9,874 bases of DNA from Butyrivibrio sp. (GTDB lineage Bacteria; Bacillota; Clostridia; Lachnospirales; Lachnospiraceae): positions 1 through 9,874 of the forward strand of contig JAILEJ010000380.1 in assembly GCA_024688095.1 (NCBI GenBank). Reading direction: 5' to 3'. Made by a program: the position numbers and the translations under genes. The notes beneath the pieces are model-generated. The model did no database searches. It was not told where the DNA came from and saw only the letters and a program-made list of their open reading frames with translations. Below, piece after piece: positions 6,179 to 9,874 of this stretch (position 1 is the first letter of the stretch; every line of letters starts with the position of its first letter).

Positions 6179-6220
6179 TTTAACAAAAACATTCTATGAC
6201 AAATAATTTTTTTTGTTAAA
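6179..6220 (+). repeat. Perfect 11-bp inverted repeat at the 5' end of the mgtE leader
   Basis: TTTAACAAAAA (6179-6189) and TTTTTGTTAAA (6210-6220) are exact reverse complements separated by 20 bases. It lies just after the inferred transcription start. The following bases are A-rich, so it is not a plus-strand terminator for the upstream acetyltransferase. It could be a 5'-stabilising hairpin or a protein-binding operator. Confidence 0.5.
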
Positions 6221-6250
6221 AAAGAAATGATTTTGACGTATTAAAGTAAA

Positions 6251-6372
6251 GAGCTTTTGCTCCGAAAGAAAGGTGGTGGTTTTTATGAAACAGGATACAC
6301 ATTTACAGTCTGGCGATAACCCTGTCCCCCGACGATGTTACATGAAAACCGCATATTCAAAGGAGAAAAGCA
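6251..6372 (+). promoter_or_regulatory. Putative RNA switch sequestering the mgtE ribosome binding site
   Basis: Bases 6253-6263 (GCTTTTGCTCC) are complementary to 6362-6371 (GGAGAAAAGC) over 10 base pairs with only G6259 bulged. The pairing covers the whole mgtE Shine-Dalgarno and ends two bases before the ATG at 6373, so it would block mgtE initiation. The upstream arm can instead form a local hairpin, GAGC (6251-6254)/GCTC (6259-6262) around TTTT, which frees the ribosome site; the two folds exclude each other. The leader ORF and its own ribosome site lie in the loop between the arms. The complementarity is seen directly; Mg2+-dependent switching is inference. No M-box riboswitch is recognisable here. 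Confidence 0.5.
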
Positions 6373-6398
6373 ATGGAAGAAGAAGTAAACTACACTGA
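6285..6398 (+). CDS. 37-residue leader ORF overlapping the mgtE start (possible Mg2+-sensing leader peptide)
   Basis: A short frame begins at ATG 6285, five bases after a purine-rich AAAGGTGGTGG ribosome site, and stops at TGA 6396-6398. It overlaps the first 26 bases of mgtE in another frame and runs over the mgtE ribosome site. The peptide starts MKQDTHLQSG and continues DNPVPRRCYM, ending in a basic tail (GRRSKLH). An acidic residue followed by alternating prolines and Arg-Arg resembles enterobacterial MgtL (EPDPTPLPRRR), whose translation aborts at low Mg2+ and derepresses mgtA. I infer that stalling or drop-off at residues 11-17 would change access to the downstream mgtE start. Termination-reinitiation coupling is an alternative. 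The good ribosome site and the position argue that it is translated; no homologue search was possible. Confidence 0.6.
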   Translation: MKQDTHLQSGDNPVPRRCYMKTAYSKEKSNGRRSKLH

Positions 6399-7731
6399 AA
6401 TACTCAATGAACTTCTTAGCTCCAGACAATATACAAAACTTCGTCAGACTATCTCTGAAATGAACACTGCAGATATCGCTGCATATATGGATGAGATGGA
6501 GAATGAGGATTCTCTTAGAATGTTCAGAATTCTGCCAAAGGATATGGCAGCTGACGTTTTTGCAAATCTGGAACTGGATGATCAGCAGTATATCATTCAA
6601 TCACTTTCTGATAGAGAGGCTTCTAACATCATTGATAACCTTATGGCCGATGATGCTACAGACCTTCTTGAAGAAATGCCCGCAAACGTTGTTAAACGTA
6701 TTCTTGCAAATGCCCGCCCCGATACAAGAAATGATATAAATCATCTTTTAAGATACCCTGAAGATTCTGCAGGAAGTATTATGACTGTGGAGTATGTAGA
6801 TTTGGATCAGGATATGACAGTAGCGGGGGCAATTGACCGAATCAGAAAAATCGGACTTGATTCAGAAACAGTAAATATTTGTTATGTAGTAACTAAAGAG
6901 AGAATACTGGTAGGTACTGTTGCACTTAGATATCTTCTTATTATGAAGCCAGATGAAATCATTGGTGAAATAATGAATGATAAGGTCATTAGTATCAACA
7001 CTATGACTGACCAGGAAGAAACAGCACGTACTTTCCAGAAATATGACTTTACAGCGATGCCTGTTGTTGATAATGAAAATCGTATGGTCGGAATTATCAC
7101 AATCGATGACGTTGTAGATATCATGGAAGAAGAGGCTACCGAGGATATCGAGAAGATGGCTGCTATCCTTCCTACAGATAAGCCATATTTCAGAATTGGA
7201 ATATTTGAAACTTATAAGACCAGAATGCCATGGCTGTTACTTCTCATGATAAGTGCAACCTTTACAGGAGCTATTATAACCAAATTTGAAGATGCACTTT
7301 CCGCATATGTTGTGCTGACAGCTTATATACCGATGCTTATGGATACAGGTGGTAATGCCGGAGGTCAGGCAAGTGTATCTATTATTCGTGGTCTTTCACT
7401 TAATGAGATAGAATTTAGTGATTTCTTTAAAGCAGTCTGGAAGGAAGTAAGAGTTGCGGCTTTGTGCGGACTTACGCTTTCTGCAGCAAACTTTGTAAAG
7501 CTACTGCTTCTAGATAAGATAGCAGTTTCAGTAGCATTTGTTGTATGTATAACACTTGTAATAGTTGTAGTATGTGCAAAGCTTATTGGATGTATGCTCC
7601 CTATGCTTGCAGATAAGGTTGGATTTGACCCTGCAGTTATGGCGAGCCCAATGATTACAACAATCGTAGATGCAATTTCACTGATGGTATATTTCACACT
7701 TGCTACATCACTTCTGCATCTTCAGATTTAA
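6373..7731 (+). CDS. mgtE: Magnesium channel/transporter MgtE
   Basis: Homodimeric inner-membrane Mg2+ channel that imports magnesium and closes when cytosolic Mg2+ is high. The 452 residues match the family. The layout is a cytosolic helical N-domain (about 1-130, with repeats such as MADDATDLLEEMP), two CBS domains (about 136-197, from DSAGSIMTVEYV; and 200-257, with FTAMPVVDNENRMVGIITID), a connecting helix, then five membrane helices from about 285. The signature PMLMDTGGNAGGQAS lies at 320-334. Asp433 in TTIVDA corresponds to the pore Asp432 of the Thermus protein. Ribosome site AAAGGAG lies 7 bases before the ATG. That ribosome site lies inside an overlapping leader ORF and is complementary to a sequence about 100 bases upstream, so post-transcriptional control is likely. 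A strong terminator follows the gene. Confidence 0.96.
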   Translation: MEEEVNYTEILNELLSSRQYTKLRQTISEMNTADIAAYMDEMENEDSLRMFRILPKDMAADVFANLELDDQQYIIQSLSDREASNIIDNLMADDATDLLEEMPANVVKRILANARPDTRNDINHLLRYPEDSAGSIMTVEYVDLDQDMTVAGAIDRIRKIGLDSETVNICYVVTKERILVGTVALRYLLIMKPDEIIGEIMNDKVISINTMTDQEETARTFQKYDFTAMPVVDNENRMVGIITIDDVVDIMEEEATEDIEKMAAILPTDKPYFRIGIFETYKTRMPWLLLLMISATFTGAIITKFEDALSAYVVLTAYIPMLMDTGGNAGGQASVSIIRGLSLNEIEFSDFFKAVWKEVRVAALCGLTLSAANFVKLLLLDKIAVSVAFVVCITLVIVVVCAKLIGCMLPMLADKVGFDPAVMASPMITTIVDAISLMVYFTLATSLLHLQI

Positions 7732-7790
7732 AAAAGCTATTTAATGAATATAGATTAGTATTAAATTATGGTGTTCTGAAAAAGAATCAA

Positions 7791-7851
7791 AATAATAAAA
7801 GCTTCAATATAGGGATTTATTTAAAATCTCCATATTGAAGCTTTTATTATT
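7791..7851. terminator. Large symmetric bidirectional terminator between mgtE and the NUDIX gene
   Basis: Arms 7791-7810 and 7832-7851 are perfect 20-bp reverse complements. Inside them 7811-7818 and 7824-7831 extend the stem imperfectly around a 5-base loop. The core stem GCTTCAATAT...ATATTGAAGC is flanked by AATAATAAAA on the left and TTTTATTATT on the right, so each strand sees a GC-containing stem followed by a U-rich run. This suits termination of both convergent genes, mgtE (stop 7731) and the NUDIX gene (stop 7927). Confidence 0.88.
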
Positions 7852-7926
7852 AAAAAGATGATCAGATGACTTTATATAAGAATTAAATATTAGTGATTAT
7901 TATTTTTTAAATCTGTTACCTTGATT

Positions 7927-8487
7927 TCAGCTTCTGCTCCACATATAACAGTAAGCCTGAGTACGGGCAGCAAAAGGATTATTTTTAAGAAGTTCTTTCA
8001 CCTCAGCTTTGCTGTACCAGCCAGGTTCAATTTCCTCAAAGGTAGAAGTGCTTTCTTTAAAGGTTCCTCTTGCGGTGCCAACAACACATACATTTTTTTC
8101 ATTGGAAAAACCTATAGCACTATAGCTTTCACCAATAAAATCATCTATTGATATCATCTCAAGACCGGTTTCTTCCTGAAGCTCTCTTTTGGCTGCAATC
8201 TCAGGTGTTTCACCAGGATCTATAAGCCCTGCTGGGAAGTTGTAGACCCAGCATCCTGCAGCCATACGAAATTCTTTATTTATAAGAATGTGTTCATGAG
8301 TTTCGTCTTCGATTATAAGAACAACTGCATCTGGTTTTGGGTTGTTTATGTCCTGAATTGTTTTGATATCTGAATTTCTGCTTATCATTTCATAAATCTT
8401 ATCTTTATTATCTACAGTTTTATAATGAAGATCATATCTTGTGATAAATTTACCTGTACTGACTTTTTCTATTCCTTCAAATTTCAT
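7927..8487 (-). CDS. NUDIX hydrolase, ADP-ribose pyrophosphatase-like
   Basis: Cytosolic Mg2+-dependent pyrophosphohydrolase, probably cleaving ADP-ribose or a related nucleoside diphosphate-X. The 186-residue protein has a complete Nudix box at 87-109 fitting G-x5-E-x7-R-E-x-x-E-E-x-G-x: Gly87, Glu93, then RELQEETGL (101-109), whose glutamates bind the metal. The preceding strand WVYNFPAGLIDPGE matches the E/F-PAG-x-I/L-D-x-GE pattern of the ADP-ribose pyrophosphatase subgroup. The segment PDAVVLIIED (52-61) is the usual first strand. Ribosome site TAGGAG lies 10 bases before the ATG, rather far. The region just upstream is a double-hairpin repeat element, so the promoter is unclear; either a promoter lies within that element or the gene is read through from the hydrolase gene upstream. 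NADH or sugar-nucleotide substrates cannot be excluded. Confidence 0.93.
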   Translation of the reverse strand: MKFEGIEKVSTGKFITRYDLHYKTVDNKDKIYEMISRNSDIKTIQDINNPKPDAVVLIIEDETHEHILINKEFRMAAGCWVYNFPAGLIDPGETPEIAAKRELQEETGLEMISIDDFIGESYSAIGFSNEKNVCVVGTARGTFKESTSTFEEIEPGWYSKAEVKELLKNNPFAARTQAYCYMWSRS

Positions 8488-8513
8488 CTATTTGTTACTC
8501 CTAAAAATTTATG

Positions 8514-8652
8514 ACTTTTTGTCACTTCGTTCCAAAAGTTACGCAAATAGGCCATTTAAAGGCGACTGCGTCGCAGGGCCTATTTGCCTCTCGAATCACT
8601 TCCTCACGAAACACGCATTTACTGCGAGGTTGTGAGAAAGTGATTAAAAAGT
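8514..8652. mobile_element. MITE/REP-like double-hairpin intergenic element
   Basis: This stretch of about 140 bp, with patches clearly richer in GC than its surroundings, carries two adjacent hairpins. The first pairs GCAAATAGGCC (8543-8553) with GGCCTATTTGC (8577-8587), an exact 11 bp, and contains a second stem GCGAC/GTCGC (8562-8566/8570-8574). The second pairs AATCACTT plus CTCAC (8594-8601, 8603-8607) with GTGAG plus AAGTGATT (8632-8636, 8638-8645), with CGCA/TGCG (8614-8617/8623-8626) nested inside. The ends form imperfect terminal inverted repeats: ACTTTTTGTCACTT at the left and AAGTGATTAAAAAGT at the right. No transposase is encoded. I infer a non-autonomous repeat; a structured RNA in the leader of the NUDIX gene is the alternative. 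Confidence 0.55.
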
Positions 8653-8665
8653 AAACTAAATAATA

Positions 8666-9823
8666 TCAGCAAGCGCCATATACAATCTGACGTATCTTTC
8701 TTATAAGGTCGCTGTCATAGCCGCCATCAACCTGCTGCATGTAGATAAGAATGAGTTCCTCAGTTGGATCAACAAAGAAGTAAGTTCCACAGGAACCTTC
8801 CCATCCAAATTCGCCAACGCTTCCATTTGAACCTGCAGCACCGGGATTCATCATAACTCTGAAAAGATTGCCGTATCCGTAACCTGTGCAATTGTCCATA
8901 TGATTAAAGGCTTCGAGCTGATGACTATTAAGCTGATTTGAAGTCATAAATTCAAGAGTCTTATGACCAATTAGTTCTTTTCCATGGTAAGAACCTTTAT
9001 TTATGAGCATCTCGGCAAAGTGAGTGTAATCCTCCATGGTAGAATACAGACCCTTTCCGGCAGATTCGTACCATGGCGCACTAAAAGGCTTATCCATATC
9101 AAGCTTTTGCTTTATATCTTCTTCGGCTCTTACAAGAGTTCCATCTTTTGTTCTTCTATACAGAACGGCCTGTCTCAAACTGTTGTTTTCATTTATATAA
9201 AAAGCTGTATCAGTCATTTTGAGAGGAGTGAAAACCTCTTTTTGTAGAAACTCTGAAAATCCCATTCCGGTGATTTTCTCAATTATACCAGCCAGGATTT
9301 CTGAAGAGTAACCATAACCAAAGCTTGTTCCGGGTTCAAAAGCAAGATAGCTTTCGGCAAGTTTATTGCAAACATCTATATTAGAACGGAGTATTCCGGA
9401 ACCAACCTGAATTCTGGCTTCTCTGTAAACCCTGCTCATAGAACGCTGAGCTTCTCCAAAATCTCCATCAAAGGAAATACCGGAAGTCATATTCAGAAGA
9501 TCTCTTATGGTGATATCATTCTCGGCCTTTTTTATTCCATGAGGTGTAACCACCTGCATATCTTTGAATGCAGGAAGATAATCGGACACTTTACCAAAAA
9601 GGTCAAGCTCGCCATCCTCATACAGGATCATCGCTGCAATTCCGGTAATAGGTTTAGTCATGGAAAAGAGCTTGTAAATACTGTCTTTTCTGTCTGTTCC
9701 TATTGTGGTTTCGTAAACCTTTTTTCCCTTATGCTCAATAAGAAGAGAAGCTCCGAAAAGCTTCTCCTCATTTTTCTGTTTATCTAATAATGTATCTAAT
9801 CTTGAAAGTTTTCTAATATTCAT
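8666..9823 (-). CDS. Serine hydrolase of the beta-lactamase / family VIII esterase type
   Basis: Cytosolic serine hydrolase with the penicillin-binding-protein/class C beta-lactamase fold; more likely an esterase or peptidase than a resistance enzyme. The 385 residues lack a signal peptide. The nucleophile motif S-x-x-K is Ser54-Met-Thr-Lys57 (FSMTKPITGIAA). The second catalytic motif is at Tyr170 in GYGYSSEILAGIIE, where family VIII esterases have Y-S-L-A-x-D-V-L-G. The third is the WxG-type FGWEGSCGTYFFVDP (339-353), which replaces the K-T-G of lactamases. ITIRDLLNMTSGI (104-116) and FTPLKMTDTAF (198-208) are usual family landmarks. The start is chosen from family alignment; a stop codon lies 9 bases upstream in the same frame. 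No clear Shine-Dalgarno precedes it (AATGGTACGCT), so translation may depend on an upstream gene. Natural substrate unknown. Confidence 0.92.
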   Translation of the reverse strand: MNIRKLSRLDTLLDKQKNEEKLFGASLLIEHKGKKVYETTIGTDRKDSIYKLFSMTKPITGIAAMILYEDGELDLFGKVSDYLPAFKDMQVVTPHGIKKAENDITIRDLLNMTSGISFDGDFGEAQRSMSRVYREARIQVGSGILRSNIDVCNKLAESYLAFEPGTSFGYGYSSEILAGIIEKITGMGFSEFLQKEVFTPLKMTDTAFYINENNSLRQAVLYRRTKDGTLVRAEEDIKQKLDMDKPFSAPWYESAGKGLYSTMEDYTHFAEMLINKGSYHGKELIGHKTLEFMTSNQLNSHQLEAFNHMDNCTGYGYGNLFRVMMNPGAAGSNGSVGEFGWEGSCGTYFFVDPTEELILIYMQQVDGGYDSDLIRKIRQIVYGAC

Positions 9824-9832
9824 AGCGTACCA

Positions 9833-9874
9833 TTATTTTTTCTTTTTATTTTTCTTTTTATCTTTTTTGTTTTT
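9833..9874 (-). CDS. Possible C-terminal tail of an upstream gene, lysine-rich (partial)
   Basis: On the minus strand one frame reads KNKKDKKKNKKKK and stops at TAA (9835-9833), 9 bases before the serine hydrolase start. Lysine-rich tails of this type are common in low-GC Gram-positive proteins, and an adjacent upstream gene would explain why the hydrolase lacks its own ribosome site. However, the DNA is almost pure adenine on this strand, so the frame could be accidental. A second frame (KTKKIKRKIKRKNNGTL) overlaps the hydrolase start as ATGA and is an equally possible tail. Confidence 0.3.
   Translation of the reverse strand, partial: KNKKDKKKNKKKK

Noticed and set aside
6175..6372. M-box (ykoK) magnesium riboswitch upstream of mgtE
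   Set aside because: The leader is the right place for one, but I see none of the characteristic M-box helices and conserved stretches, and much of the region is taken up by the leader ORF.
8441..8635. 64-codon plus-strand frame crossing the hairpin element
   Set aside because: It overlaps the NUDIX start on the other strand, spans the hairpins and has no ribosome site; it is a by-product of the repeat.

Overview
This AT-rich window has strong AGGAGG-type ribosome binding sites, U-tract terminators and short intergenic gaps. That points to a low-GC Gram-positive bacterium. The mix of genes (CUT1 sugar ABC transporter with an acidic-linker lipoprotein, a LacI regulator beside it, an HAD-like/GNAT fusion, MgtE) looks most like Lachnospiraceae (Butyrivibrio/Roseburia type). 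The family assignment is inferred from gene style only; no marker gene is present.

Layout. Positions 1-4264, all on the minus strand, form a carbohydrate-uptake locus. In transcription order it holds a LacI/GalR repressor (3248-4264) closed by its own terminator, a regulatory gap of about 360 bp with a LacI/CcpA-type palindrome, a lipoprotein sugar-binding protein (1467-2885), an intercistronic hairpin terminator, a MalF-type permease (291-1358), and a MalG-type permease whose start overlaps the previous stop by one base and which runs off the left edge. No ATPase is in view, so the energising subunit is probably encoded elsewhere, as is usual for CUT1 systems sharing an MsmK-like ATPase. Positions 4460-4990 (minus) encode a cytosolic cyclophilin. 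A divergent promoter region separates it from a plus-strand protein with a degenerate HAD-like domain fused to a GNAT domain (5147-6112).

Positions 6113-7731 (plus) hold the MgtE magnesium channel gene and its leader. The leader is the most interesting part of the window. A 37-codon ORF with its own ribosome binding site (6285-6398) overlaps the mgtE start. Its peptide contains Asp-Asn-Pro-Val-Pro-Arg-Arg, which resembles the acidic/proline/arginine make-up of the enterobacterial Mg2+-sensing leader peptide MgtL. In addition, 6253-6263 is complementary over 10 bp (one bulge) to 6362-6371, which covers the mgtE Shine-Dalgarno right up to its start codon, and this pairing competes with a local hairpin at 6251-6262. 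Together these suggest a peptide- and RNA-based Mg2+ switch that is not an M-box.

A large symmetric terminator (7791-7851) separates mgtE from the convergent minus-strand genes: a NUDIX hydrolase of the ADP-ribose pyrophosphatase type (7927-8487) and a cytosolic serine hydrolase of the beta-lactamase/family VIII esterase type (8666-9823). Between these two lies a 140-bp double-hairpin element with imperfect terminal inverted repeats (8514-8652), probably a MITE/REP-like repeat. A lysine-rich reading frame at the right edge may be the tail of a further minus-strand gene.
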